From NCBI RefSeq assembly GCF_004028095.1, contig NZ_SBHM01000007.1, positions 1,612,001 to 1,676,000 on the forward strand: DNA of 64,000 nt. Reading direction: 5' to 3'. Below, one piece after another: positions 33,308 through 42,112 of the stretch; the first letter of the stretch is position 1; every line of letters begins with the position of its first letter. The notes below the pieces were generated by a model. That model was not told the DNA's origin. It was given only the letters and a program-made list of their open reading frames with translations, and did no database searches. Both the position numbers and the translations under genes were made by a program. Source of the DNA: Paenarthrobacter ureafaciens (GTDB lineage Bacteria; Actinomycetota; Actinomycetes; Actinomycetales; Micrococcaceae).

Positions 33308-33760
33308 ATGACTACTGACGTCGCCTTCGACATCAACAAGAACACCGACATTTTCCGCGTTCACCGGGCGAGCGAACTTGAAGCTGCGCCTGGCCAGACG
33401 CAGAACGCCCGCCGCATCTCCGGCGTGAGCAAGGAAAACAGCCCGGTAGAGCGCCTTTGGTTCGGCAAGGTCTACACGGGTCCGGGCGAAATCTCAGGCG
33501 CCCACCACCATGGCGAGGCCAACACGGGTGGCTACGTGCTCAAGGGCCGCGGCTTCATCCGGTACGGCGAAGGCTATAGCGAGATCGTCTACCTCGAAGA
33601 AGGGGACTTCGTCTTCGTTCCGCCGTACATGCCGCACATTGAAGGCAACGCCAGCAAAACTGAAGAGCTGGTCTGGATGACCACCCGCACGCCGGACAAC
33701 ATCGTGGTGAACCTCGAGGACCAGGACATCGTTGACCTGGAGATCGACTACCGCTCGTAG
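33308..33760 (+). CDS. small single-domain cupin protein
   Basis: The 150-residue protein has a cupin barrel. The first metal motif is GAHHHGEANTGGYVLKGRG (HHH...E spacing), the second is EGDFVFVPPYMPHIE. It could bind a metal and act as an isomerase, dioxygenase or simple binding protein; the family alone does not tell. ATG follows GAAAGGACCAGCG. It begins a transcription unit with the carboxyltransferase and an EthD-like gene. Confidence 0.8.
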   Translation: MTTDVAFDINKNTDIFRVHRASELEAAPGQTQNARRISGVSKENSPVERLWFGKVYTGPGEISGAHHHGEANTGGYVLKGRGFIRYGEGYSEIVYLEEGDFVFVPPYMPHIEGNASKTEELVWMTTRTPDNIVVNLEDQDIVDLEIDYRS

Positions 33761-33837
33761 CGGATGAGGCGAGCGATCGCTCGCTCCAATACTGAGACAC
33801 CTAAGTATTTACCCTGCTGTTTCAACTGGAGGCCTGT

Positions 33838-35415
33838 ATGAGCACCACCATCACGGAAGTAGAGGCGTCGACGGCGACCGCCGAAGCCCCCACCGTGCAC
33901 GAACTTCTCCAGGAGAAGCTCGAACAGTCGCGGCTGGGCGGTTCAGAGAAGAACCGAAAGAAGATCATTGAATCCGGCAAGCTGCTGGTGCGTGAGCGCC
34001 TCGCCCTGCTGTTCGACGACAACGAATACATTGAAGACGGCCTGTTGGCCCGGTTCGAAGACGGGCTCCCGGGAGACGCCGTCGTTATCGCGTTCGGTCG
34101 CGTCGACGGCCGCCAGGTGTGCGTCATCGCGAACGACTACAGCGTCAAGGCCGGCACTTGGGGCAACCGGACCTTCGAGAAGATCACCGCAGCCCAAGAG
34201 AAGTCCAACGCCGCGGGAATCCCGCTCATTTACCTGTTCGATTCCGCCGGTGCGCGCATCGACGAGCAGTTCGAGAGCTTCGCGGGCCGCCATGCCTGGG
34301 GCAACATCTTCTACAACCAGGTCCAGATCTCCGGCCGTGTCCCGCAGGTGTGCGCACTCTTCGGTCCGTCCCCGGCCGGTTCGGCTTACGTTCCCGCGCT
34401 GTGCGACATGACCATCATGGTCCGAGGCCATGCCACGGCCTATCTGGGTTCGCCCCGCCTGGCCGAAATGGTCACCGGCGAGAAGGTCACTCTTGAGGAA
34501 ATGGGTGGCGCGGAAATGCACTGCAGCGTCTCCGGCCTGGGTGACGTCCTGGTTGAAGATGATGCAGAAGCCATCGCCGCAATCCGCGTTTGGCTCAGCT
34601 TCCTCCCGGCCAACTGGGAGCAACCCGCACCCTTGGCCCCCGCCCTTGAACCGCGCCCTGGCCGCACGCTGCAGGAGATCGTCCCCCTTCGGGAGGCCGA
34701 GGTCTTCGACATGGAGGAGTTCGTTGAATCCTTGGTGGATGAAGGCAGCTGGTTCCCGTATAAGGAACTCTTCGCGCCGGAGATGCTGACCGGCTTCGCC
34801 CGAATCGGTGGACGTCCAGTGGGCTTGGTGGGAAACCAGCCGAAGCACATGGGCGGCTCGATCTTCCCTGATTCCTCGGACAAGGCCGCACGCTTCATCT
34901 GGATCTGCAACGCCTACAACATCCCCATCATCTTCCTGGTGGATATTGCCGGGTACATGATCGGTTCGGCCGTGGAACGCCAGGGCATCATCCGTCACGG
35001 CGCCAAGATGATCTTCGCAGTCTCAGAGTGCCGCGTCCCGCGCATCACCGTGCTGGTCCGCAAGGCCTACGGCGGCGGCTACCTGGCAATGTCCGGCGCT
35101 CCCATGAACCCGGATGCCGTCATCGCCCTCCCGACGGCCCGCCCCGCCCTCATGGGCCCGGACGCTGCCGTGAACGGCGTCTACTACAACCAGATCCACG
35201 AAATCGAGGATCCGGAAGAGCGCCGCAAGTTCATTGCCGAGAAGCAGGCCGAGTACGCCGAGGGAATCGACGTCTTCAAGATCGCCAATGCCAACGCCGT
35301 TGAGGCTGTGGTCCCCGCCAATGAGCTGCGCTCGGACCTGATGGTCCGCCTGGACCTCTACGGCCGCCGCAAAGCCGTGCCGGTGGAGCGCCGCCAAGCT
35401 GTCACGCCGGCCTAG
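33838..35415 (+). CDS. acyl-CoA carboxylase carboxyltransferase (beta) subunit
   Basis: The 525-residue protein has two crotonase-like halves, N and C carboxyltransferase domains. Visible signatures are LFDSAGARIDEQ, FGPSPAGSAYVPALCD, HMGGSIFPDSSDKAARFI and the second oxyanion region GGGYLAMSG. It transfers CO2 from biotin to an acyl-CoA (acetyl, propionyl or methylcrotonyl type). The biotin subunit is encoded separately at 42113 in another unit of the same region. The family resembles AccD1/AccD-type enzymes; the substrate cannot be read by eye. Confidence 0.88.
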   Translation: MSTTITEVEASTATAEAPTVHELLQEKLEQSRLGGSEKNRKKIIESGKLLVRERLALLFDDNEYIEDGLLARFEDGLPGDAVVIAFGRVDGRQVCVIANDYSVKAGTWGNRTFEKITAAQEKSNAAGIPLIYLFDSAGARIDEQFESFAGRHAWGNIFYNQVQISGRVPQVCALFGPSPAGSAYVPALCDMTIMVRGHATAYLGSPRLAEMVTGEKVTLEEMGGAEMHCSVSGLGDVLVEDDAEAIAAIRVWLSFLPANWEQPAPLAPALEPRPGRTLQEIVPLREAEVFDMEEFVESLVDEGSWFPYKELFAPEMLTGFARIGGRPVGLVGNQPKHMGGSIFPDSSDKAARFIWICNAYNIPIIFLVDIAGYMIGSAVERQGIIRHGAKMIFAVSECRVPRITVLVRKAYGGGYLAMSGAPMNPDAVIALPTARPALMGPDAAVNGVYYNQIHEIEDPEERRKFIAEKQAEYAEGIDVFKIANANAVEAVVPANELRSDLMVRLDLYGRRKAVPVERRQAVTPA

Positions 35416-35425
35416 GGGGACGCGG

Positions 35426-35764
35426 ATGATCAAAGTGGTGGCAGTCCTCAAAGCCAAGGAGGGCGTGAGCCGGGATGAGTTCCTGTACAAGTGGAACGTC
35501 GAACATCCCGTCCTGGTACGCAAACTTCCCGGGCTGCGGCGCTACAGGCAGAACCCGGCGATCGAGCACCGCAAGGAGTGGCCGTTCAACGGGATGGCCG
35601 AGCTCTGGTTCGATTCGGTTGCTGGTGTGAAGATTGCGTACTCGGGTGAAGAAGCCCGGAAACTGTTCGAGCACGAGCATGAGTTCCTGGCCGACATGCA
35701 GTGGTTCCTGGCTGAAGAGGTCGAGGTTGACCTTGAGCCTGTGGAAGCAGTCCCTGTTTCGTAA
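35426..35764 (+). CDS. EthD-domain protein
   Basis: The 112-residue protein is a ferredoxin-like alpha/beta barrel of the EthD type: MIKVVAVLKAKEGVSRDEF, WNVEHPVLVRKLPGLRRYRQN and a C-terminal FLAEEVEVDL. EthD proteins accompany ether and aromatic degradation; some are decarboxylases or lactone-handling enzymes. It starts 10 bp after the carboxyltransferase stop. Its exact reaction is unknown. Confidence 0.8.
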   Translation: MIKVVAVLKAKEGVSRDEFLYKWNVEHPVLVRKLPGLRRYRQNPAIEHRKEWPFNGMAELWFDSVAGVKIAYSGEEARKLFEHEHEFLADMQWFLAEEVEVDLEPVEAVPVS

Positions 35765-35784
35765 GGCGCGGACAAGCTGAAGAC

Positions 35785-35820
35785 CAAAAGGGCCGGATCC
35801 GTCGGGATCCGGCCCTTTTG
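35785..35820. terminator. bidirectional terminator, 16-bp perfect stem
   Basis: CAAAAGGGCCGGATCC and GGATCCGGCCCTTTTG are exact inverse arms with a GTCG loop. The A- and T-runs serve both strands, so it ends the EthD transcript and the convergent hydrolase transcript. Confidence 0.92.
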
Positions 35821-35839
35821 GCCATTGCAGATCAGGCAT

Positions 35840-36925
35840 TCAGCAGTTCAGGCCTGCGCAGTTCGACCCCACGCCCCGGTGGGCCGTCCCTATTAAGGCG
35901 GGTTCCGCCGTCGGGAGCCCTTCAACGGTGTGGTTCACGCCCGAAGTGCGCAGGTATTGAAGGTGGGCGGCTGTTTCGCTGAGGGCCAGCCGGAGCTGGA
36001 GGTTCCCCAGGGAATCGAAGCCGCGGGACCACGTGAGCCGCGACGCGACTGACCACACAGTGGGGTTCCCCTGCGCCTCCAGTTCCCGCATTACTTCTTC
36101 CGAGCGCTCCAAGTTCATGGATTTCAGTGCCAGCACCCGGTCCCGGAGTCCCCTGAAGCGGTATTCGTGGGCCGGCAGGACCTCGAAGTGCGTCTCCGCC
36201 TCCAAACGCCCAAGGGATTCCATGCAGCTGCGCAGGGGGTCGGCGTCGCCGCGGATCTCCAGGGAAACGTTGGGGGAGATGCGCGGCAGTACGTGGTCTC
36301 CGCTGAGGAAGACTTCGCGGCCGGCGTCGCGGAGGCAGATGTGGCCGGGTGTGTGGCCGGGGGTTTCGACGACGGTGAGCGGCCGACCGTGGATGGGGAC
36401 CGCGTCACCGTCGCCCAGCCGAAGATCCGGATCCGCAAGCTGCTTGAGATGCATTAGCTTGTCCACGTTCATGGCAGCTTCATCGAGCCGGCCTTCGGGG
36501 ACGCCCCACGAGCGCATGCGGGCCCGGTCCGCTTCGCTCTCGACGGCGGGATCGTCAAAGACAGAGATATGGCGCTGCTCGGCCTGGCCCAGCGCAAGCC
36601 AGGCGCCTGACCGTCTCCTCAGCCAGGACGCCATTCCCAGGTGGTCCGTGTGAAAGTGCGTCGCCACAATGCCCGTGACGTCTGTCAGCCCAACACCGGC
36701 TGCCCGGAGGCCTGCCTGCAGGTCCAACCGTCCTTGCGGGCTGTCGAAGCCCGGGTCGATGACAAGGTAGTCAGGGCCGCTGAAAAGAAGGTAGGACAGC
36801 GTGTAACGCATGGGGTTGCCCGGGAACACTACGGGGATGGACCACAACCCTTCGCCGACGTTCTCGACAGGAGGTTGGACTTTGTTCAACCACGCCTCGC
36901 GCTGCCGCGTGCCGGTGATCTCCAC
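35840..36925 (-). CDS. metallo-beta-lactamase-fold hydrolase
   Basis: The 361-residue protein has the dinuclear metal motif THFHTDHLG at residues 89-97 and later His in TPGHTPGHICL and FLSGDHVLPRISP. This is the glyoxalase II/lactonase branch of the fold. The C-terminal part is extended compared with glyoxalase II. It lies last in a three-gene unit with an SDR and an Old Yellow Enzyme. A lactone or thioester hydrolysis in the same pathway is inferred. Confidence 0.85.
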   Translation of the reverse strand: MEITGTRQREAWLNKVQPPVENVGEGLWSIPVVFPGNPMRYTLSYLLFSGPDYLVIDPGFDSPQGRLDLQAGLRAAGVGLTDVTGIVATHFHTDHLGMASWLRRRSGAWLALGQAEQRHISVFDDPAVESEADRARMRSWGVPEGRLDEAAMNVDKLMHLKQLADPDLRLGDGDAVPIHGRPLTVVETPGHTPGHICLRDAGREVFLSGDHVLPRISPNVSLEIRGDADPLRSCMESLGRLEAETHFEVLPAHEYRFRGLRDRVLALKSMNLERSEEVMRELEAQGNPTVWSVASRLTWSRGFDSLGNLQLRLALSETAAHLQYLRTSGVNHTVEGLPTAEPALIGTAHRGVGSNCAGLNC

Positions 36926-36929
36926 GCGT

Positions 36930-37706
36930 TCAGCCTTGGGCGGGGTCGAACAGGCGGAAGACCTGGGTGGCCCCGCCGTCGATCACCAGGTCCGCGCCGT
37001 TGATGCTCCGCGCATCATCAGTCAACAGGAACGCAATCAGGGCGCCGATCTCATCGGGGTCCACGATCTTGCCTGTGGGTACCTTGTTGGGAACCTGGTC
37101 GCGCACTTCCCGGATCACCATGGGTGTGTCCACTACGCCCGGGCACACGGAATTGACGGTGATGCCGGTGCCCCAGAAATCCACCAGCAGCGAGCGGGTG
37201 AGGTTGGAGAGCCCGGCCTTGGATGCGGCATAGCTCGGGTAGGGGTAGCCGGTGGTCCCGGCAATGGAGGAGACGTTGACAATACGGCCCCAGTTGGCGG
37301 CGAGCAGGTCCTCCGCGAAGGCTCGGATGAGCGCAAACGGCCCCACCAGGTTGATGTCGATCGCCCGTGAGAAGGACGCGACGCTGTGGTCCAAGAGCAT
37401 CTTCCGATCCAGGATTCCGGCAGCGTTGACCAGTGCGTGGACCTCACCCACCGTCTCGTTGACAGCGGCACGCAACCGCTCGACGTCGTCCTCCCGCGTC
37501 ACGTCCGCGGCGAACGCATGAGCGTTGATTCCTTGTGCGCGGAGTTCGTCGACGGCGGCTTGGCAGCGTTCCAGGTCCAGGTCGACGCACACCAGCGTGT
37601 GTCCGGCGTTGCCCAGCCGCTTGTTGATACCGCGGCACATACCGCCCGCGGCTCCCGTAATCAGCACATTGAGGTTGCGCTGCGTGGCGGTGTTTTGCTC
37701 GGACAT
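36930..37706 (-). CDS. short-chain dehydrogenase/reductase
   Basis: The 258-residue protein is a classical SDR. The coenzyme motif is TGAAGGMCRG near residue 18, with NAAG at 94-97, Ser in NVSSIAG near 146, and YAASK at 159-163 as catalytic Tyr and Lys. The Asp after the second strand (CVDLD) suggests NAD rather than NADP. It would oxidise or reduce a ketone/alcohol in the same pathway as the adjacent genes. Confidence 0.88.
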   Translation of the reverse strand: MSEQNTATQRNLNVLITGAAGGMCRGINKRLGNAGHTLVCVDLDLERCQAAVDELRAQGINAHAFAADVTREDDVERLRAAVNETVGEVHALVNAAGILDRKMLLDHSVASFSRAIDINLVGPFALIRAFAEDLLAANWGRIVNVSSIAGTTGYPYPSYAASKAGLSNLTRSLLVDFWGTGITVNSVCPGVVDTPMVIREVRDQVPNKVPTGKIVDPDEIGALIAFLLTDDARSINGADLVIDGGATQVFRLFDPAQG

Positions 37707-37732
37707 GGTCTGGTCCCTCTCTGGTCCGGATT

Positions 37733-38833
37733 TCAGTTGGCAGTTTGAAGTGCGGGATAGTCTGTGTAACCCTTGGGCCCGCCGCCGTAAAGGCCTTCAG
37801 GGCGGAGCCCGGCCAGCTCGGCACCCAACCGGACCCTCAGCGGCAGGTCCGGGTTGGAGATGAAGAGCCTTCCGAAGCCCACGAGGTCCGCTTCCCCGGA
37901 TCCGATGGTCGCTGCCGCTGTTCGCGGTGTGTGCCCGCCGGTGACGATGACGGGACCGTCGAAGAGTGCGCCCAGCTCGGAGCTGGTGATGGGTTCTGCG
38001 TGGTCGGCGCTGTCCACTGCTCCGGCGATTCCCGGCTCCACCAGATGGAGGTAGGCGAGGCCGCGCGGGCTGATGCTGCGGACCAGGGCACAGTAAAGGG
38101 CGCGCTTGTCAGGATCGAAGACGTCCATCCACGTTGAGGATGGCGAAATGCGCACGCCGATCCTGTTTGCAGGCACATGGGAACTGACGGCGTCGATGAC
38201 CTCGTTGAGGAAGCGCAGACGGTTCTCCACGGATCCGCCGTATTGGTCGGTCCGTCGGTTCGAGCTGGAGTTGAGGAACTGGTCGAAGAGGTAGCCGTTT
38301 GCCGCGTGCAGTTCCACTCCGTCAAAGCCGGCAGCCATGGCGTTGCGTCCTGCCACGGCGAACTGCTCCACGATTTCCCGGATTCCGTGGATGCTGAGCT
38401 CACGCGGCTCTTCGAAGGGGACCCGGCCCTGCGGGCTCCTGTACTGCCATCCCGTGATGGCGATGGCCGACGGCGCGCAGGGCTTGCCGCCGTCGGGCTG
38501 CACGGAAGAATGGGCCTGCCGTCCCACATGCCACAACTGGGCATAGACCGCAGCTCCTTGGGACTTTGCCGCTGCCACCACGGGCCGCCAGCCCTGTACT
38601 TGATGCTCTGAATAAAGCCCGGGCACCCTTGCGTAGGAAGCGCCCTGCGGTGAAACCACCGTGCCCTCGCTGATGACCAACCCGGCACCCGAGCGCTGAC
38701 GGTAGTACTCCGCCATGAGGGGAGTGGGGACGCCGTTGTCCCCGGCCCGGCTTCGCGTCAGGGGCGGAAGGACCATGCGATTGGGCAGGGTCTGGCCGCC
38801 AAGGTCCATTGGCTGAAAAAGCTGATCGAACAA
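37733..38833 (-). CDS. Old Yellow Enzyme-type alkene reductase (NemA-like)
   Basis: The 366-residue protein is an FMN TIM barrel. Key parts are NRMVLPPLTRSRA at the N terminus, QLWHVGRQAH, GVELHAANGYLFDQFL and NRRTDQYGGS. These belong to the NemA/OPR branch that reduces alpha,beta-unsaturated carbonyls or nitroesters. It heads the minus-strand three-gene unit and is divergent from a TetR gene. In this context it may reduce a cyclic enone or unsaturated acid. Confidence 0.92.
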   Translation of the reverse strand: MFDQLFQPMDLGGQTLPNRMVLPPLTRSRAGDNGVPTPLMAEYYRQRSGAGLVISEGTVVSPQGASYARVPGLYSEHQVQGWRPVVAAAKSQGAAVYAQLWHVGRQAHSSVQPDGGKPCAPSAIAITGWQYRSPQGRVPFEEPRELSIHGIREIVEQFAVAGRNAMAAGFDGVELHAANGYLFDQFLNSSSNRRTDQYGGSVENRLRFLNEVIDAVSSHVPANRIGVRISPSSTWMDVFDPDKRALYCALVRSISPRGLAYLHLVEPGIAGAVDSADHAEPITSSELGALFDGPVIVTGGHTPRTAAATIGSGEADLVGFGRLFISNPDLPLRVRLGAELAGLRPEGLYGGGPKGYTDYPALQTAN

Positions 38834-38854
38834 GACACACCTTCAATCCAAGGA

Positions 38855-38910
38855 GTACGATCGTTCGTACGTTCAAGTTTCAGTGAACGAGGTTGTGACA
38901 GGAAAGTCAA
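38855..38910 (-). promoter_or_regulatory. promoter and TetR-type box before the reductase unit
   Basis: On the minus strand TTGACT (38905-38910) and TTCACT (38882-38887) are 17 bp apart. Downstream of the start lies GTACGATCGTTCGTAC (38855-38870), a box with perfect 6-bp GTACGA/TCGTAC arms. The box matches the motif shared by the other units of this region. Confidence 0.6.
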
Positions 38911-38993
38911 CATGCGCGCCCGCCCGCCCCACGCTGCAATCCGGCGTGGCGGACAAGGAAAAATGCCGGCGCATCACAGAAAAGGTGGCAGCA

Positions 38994-39584
38994 ATGACGG
39001 AGCTTGTGGAGCGGAGCAGCGCCGAAGTAATTCGGGCCGAGGCCGCCAAATTGTTCTTCGAGCGCGGGTATGACGCCACCAGCCTGCGCCAGGTTGCCGC
39101 GGCGTCAGGGCTCCGCGTGGGGAGCCTTTACAACCACATCGACAGCAAGGAGCACCTGCTGCTCCAGATCATGGGCGGCATCATGAATGACCTGATGGCT
39201 TCCATGAAGCTGGCGATCGACTTCGACGGTGATGCCGTCGCCAGGCTTCGGGCCGCCCTGGCCGCGCACCTGAAATTCCATGCTGAGCGCGCCCGCGAAG
39301 TCTTCATTGGCAACGCCGAATTGCGCTCCCTTTCCAAGGAAGCGCGGGACGTGGTGATCGCCAAGCGCCACGAGTATGAACTGCTCCTGCAGGACCTGAT
39401 CGAGGAGGCCGGCCGCGCGGGGCTGGCCGATGTGGTGGATGCGCGCCTTCATGTTTACAGCTTTGTTGCCCAAGCAACGCACATTGCAGGGTGGTTCAAG
39501 CCGGGCGGGCGCATGTCCCTGGACGAAATCGTGGAGATCTACACCCGCATGGCCCTCCGTGAGCTCCGCGTCGAGGGTGCCTGA
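38994..39584 (+). CDS. TetR-family regulator (paralogue 1)
   Basis: The 196-residue protein has a TetR DNA-binding domain at residues about 10-55: AAKLFFERGYDATSLRQVAAASGLRVGSLYNHI (key parts FFERGYDATSLRQVA and GSLYNHI). The C-terminal part contains GGRMSLDEIVEIY. It shares most of its sequence with the TetR protein encoded at 45382. ATG at 38994 follows AAAGGTGGCAGCA. It is divergent from the reductase unit and upstream of the ligase unit. Confidence 0.9.
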   Translation: MTELVERSSAEVIRAEAAKLFFERGYDATSLRQVAAASGLRVGSLYNHIDSKEHLLLQIMGGIMNDLMASMKLAIDFDGDAVARLRAALAAHLKFHAERAREVFIGNAELRSLSKEARDVVIAKRHEYELLLQDLIEEAGRAGLADVVDARLHVYSFVAQATHIAGWFKPGGRMSLDEIVEIYTRMALRELRVEGA

Positions 39585-39625
39585 GCCCACATCCTTCAAA
39601 AACCCGCCTAATTCTCTGTGGCACA

Positions 39626-39663
39626 TTGCACAAACGCTCGTTCGGACGTACGCTTGTTCGTAT
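39626..39663 (+). promoter_or_regulatory. promoter of the ligase unit with two abutting TetR-type boxes
   Basis: TTGCAC at 39626-39631 and TACGCT at 39649-39654 (17-bp spacer) form the promoter. AAACGCTCGTTCGGAC (39632-39647) fills the spacer and GTACGCTTGTTCGTAT (39648-39663) covers the -10 box. The two 16-mers touch without a gap, so binding would block polymerase directly. Confidence 0.68.
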
Positions 39664-39725
39664 CGAAGGAGTTGCCAATGTCGGCAGCTTTCTGACAGCA
39701 GATTTTTGGTTCCAGAGAGGCAACG

Positions 39726-41261
39726 ATGCGAACTATTGGAGACTGGATCCGGCTGAACAGCCGACGCAATCCCGCGAGGGAAGCGTTCGTCGGCGTCGAC
39801 GGCAGAGTCACCTTCGGCGAGGCCGCCGAGAGGGCGTGGCAGTTGGCCAGGGGACTGAGGGACGCGGGCGTGGTCCACGGCACGGGCGTGGGAGTACTGG
39901 CCGGAAATTCAGTGTTCAACGCCGAAGCCTTCTTTGGTACCGCCGCTGCCGGGGGTGTCTACATCGCCTACAACTGGCGGTGGGCCCCGGCTGAGCTGGC
40001 TGCAGGGATCCTGGAAACGGAAGCCAAGGTCATCCTCGCCGAGGAAGCGCACCTTCCGCTCCTCGAAGAGGCGTTGCAGATCCTCGCCGAAGGCGACAAG
40101 GAACTGCCAATGGTGGTCCGGCAGGGTCGCGAGATCGAGGCGCTTCGCGTCGGCACCGGCCCCATCGAAGATGTGGCCACACCTGAGTCGGCTCTGTGCA
40201 TCATCTACACCGGCGGCAGTACGGGTACCCCCAAAGGCGTCGTATTGTCCCACCGCTCGGCCATGGCGAACGCGATTAATGAAATGTACGACTGCGGAGT
40301 CGGCAGCCGGGAAAACGAACGCGGACTGATTGTCACTCCGCTCTTCCATTCCGCAGGCCTGCTGTGCTGGCTCGTGCCACATTTCATCGCGGGCGCCACG
40401 AGTGTCATAGCGGAGAAATTCACTGAAGAATCCGTGGTTGACCTGGTCGGCCGGGAGTCGATCACCAATACGTTCATGATCCCCAACATGATGCGCAAGC
40501 TCATGGACACGGGCGTCCTTGGCGATCCGGCTATCCGCAAGAACCTGAAGGCCGTGCACACCGGCGCCGGCTTGCTTCGCATGCCGGACAAGCAACTCTT
40601 TACGGAAATGCTCCCTGGAACGGAGCTCTATTTCCGCTACGGCCTCACTGAAGCCGGTCCCATGGTCACCAGGCTCAAGCCCTCGGACATGCTGGATCCT
40701 GCGGTGGACGGCTCGATCGGTACGGAGTACTTCCTGGTGGAAGCCCAGCTGCAGGATCCCTTGGGACAGGAAGTGGCTCCTGGAGAACTCGGCGAGATCT
40801 GCGTGCGCGGGCCAGGCATCATGACCGGCTACTACGGTCGCCCGGATGCCACGGCAGAAGCAATGCTGGGTGGTTGGCTGCACACCGGAGACCTCGCTAC
40901 CCGCGATGAACGCGGCTACTTCTACTTCCGCGACCGCCTCAAGGAAATGATCAAGACGGGCGGGGAAAATGTGTACTCAGCCGAGATCGAGCAGATCCTG
41001 CACATGCACCCCTCCGTCCTGGAGGCCGTCGTCGTCGGTGTTCCGGATCCCAAGTGGGATGAGGAAGTCCGGGCTGTCGTGGTATTGCGCAGCGGAGTCA
41101 GCGTCGATGCCGCAGAGCTCTCGGCGTTCCTTCGCCAGCACCTGGCCGGCTACAAGATCCCCAAAAAGATGGTGTTCATGCGACCGGAGGAACTGCCCCG
41201 GTCCGCAGCAGGAAAACTGGTGAAGAGCCAGCTCAAAGTAAATCTGGGATGGAACGCATGA
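39726..41261 (+). CDS. acyl-CoA ligase (AMP-forming)
   Basis: The 511-residue protein is an ANL-superfamily ligase. The P-loop is YTGGSTGTPKGV near residue 161, with YGLTEAGP, GGWLHTGDLA and the C-terminal Lys in AAGKLVKSQ. It activates a free acid with ATP and CoA. It begins the unit that also encodes an FAH protein, biotin carboxylase, lyase and MaoC hydratase. The activated acid is unknown; a branched-chain or alicyclic acid would fit the following enzymes. Confidence 0.9.
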   Translation: MRTIGDWIRLNSRRNPAREAFVGVDGRVTFGEAAERAWQLARGLRDAGVVHGTGVGVLAGNSVFNAEAFFGTAAAGGVYIAYNWRWAPAELAAGILETEAKVILAEEAHLPLLEEALQILAEGDKELPMVVRQGREIEALRVGTGPIEDVATPESALCIIYTGGSTGTPKGVVLSHRSAMANAINEMYDCGVGSRENERGLIVTPLFHSAGLLCWLVPHFIAGATSVIAEKFTEESVVDLVGRESITNTFMIPNMMRKLMDTGVLGDPAIRKNLKAVHTGAGLLRMPDKQLFTEMLPGTELYFRYGLTEAGPMVTRLKPSDMLDPAVDGSIGTEYFLVEAQLQDPLGQEVAPGELGEICVRGPGIMTGYYGRPDATAEAMLGGWLHTGDLATRDERGYFYFRDRLKEMIKTGGENVYSAEIEQILHMHPSVLEAVVVGVPDPKWDEEVRAVVVLRSGVSVDAAELSAFLRQHLAGYKIPKKMVFMRPEELPRSAAGKLVKSQLKVNLGWNA

Positions 41262-42079
41262 AACTGGCAACAATCCGCACTGAAAACGGAACGCGGGCGG
41301 CAGTGCTCGACGGCGGCAAGCTGGTTCCGCTCGACTTCACCGACGTGGGGGCCTGGCTGAGGGCCGGGGCTCCGGAGTGGTCGGGATTGGCGGCCGGCTC
41401 ACCCGTCAGCCCGGACGACGCCGACTTCGCGCCGGTGATTACCGAACCGCGGAAGATCATCTGCGTCGGGCTGAACTATCGGGACCACATCCTTGAGATG
41501 GGCCGGGAACTGCCCGAACATCCCACCCTGTTCGCCAAGTTCTCCGACTCACTGATCGGAGCGCACGACGATATCGTGCTCCCGCCCGGCTCTGCCAGCG
41601 TCGATTGGGAAGCGGAGCTGGCCGTGGTTGTCGGCACCACCGTTAACCGCGCGGACCAAACTGAGGCGAGGAACGCCGTCGCCGGTTTCTCGGTAGCCAA
41701 CGATGTCAGCGCCCGTGACTTCCAACGCCGCACGCCGGAGTGGCTCCAAGGCAAGACGTTCGACCAAACCACACCCCTGGGCCCCTACTTCGTCACCTCG
41801 GACGAGACAGGAGCTGAGCCGGACCTCGATATCAGCTGCTCCGTGGACGGGGTCACCAAGCAGCACTCTCGCACAGGGGAACTGGTCTTCGGCCCGGTGG
41901 AGCTCATCCAATATATTTCGGCCATCACCACGCTGCGGGCCGGAGACGTCATCCTCACCGGCACCCCGGGCGGGGTTGGAGATGGAATGAACCCCAAGGA
42001 GTTCCTTGAGGCCGGTTCCATCCTTGAAACGAGCATCAACACCCTCGGCTCCGCGAGCAACCGCTGCGTCCTCCGCTGA
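41258..42079 (+). CDS. FAH-family hydrolase
   Basis: The 273-residue protein is a fumarylacetoacetate hydrolase family member with KIICVGLNYRDHILEMG, SVDWEAELAVVVG and GDVILTGTPGGVG, including the acidic metal ligands. It is a paralogue of the fumarylpyruvate hydrolase at 27518. Members cleave acylpyruvates or decarboxylate oxaloacetate. Its ATG overlaps the ligase stop (ATGA). Its presence in a CoA-based pathway is unusual and suggests a 2,4-dioxo acid step. Confidence 0.88.
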   Translation: MKLATIRTENGTRAAVLDGGKLVPLDFTDVGAWLRAGAPEWSGLAAGSPVSPDDADFAPVITEPRKIICVGLNYRDHILEMGRELPEHPTLFAKFSDSLIGAHDDIVLPPGSASVDWEAELAVVVGTTVNRADQTEARNAVAGFSVANDVSARDFQRRTPEWLQGKTFDQTTPLGPYFVTSDETGAEPDLDISCSVDGVTKQHSRTGELVFGPVELIQYISAITTLRAGDVILTGTPGGVGDGMNPKEFLEAGSILETSINTLGSASNRCVLR

Positions 42080-42112
42080 CGCCCCGACTTTAAGACACGA
42101 CAAGGAACCACC

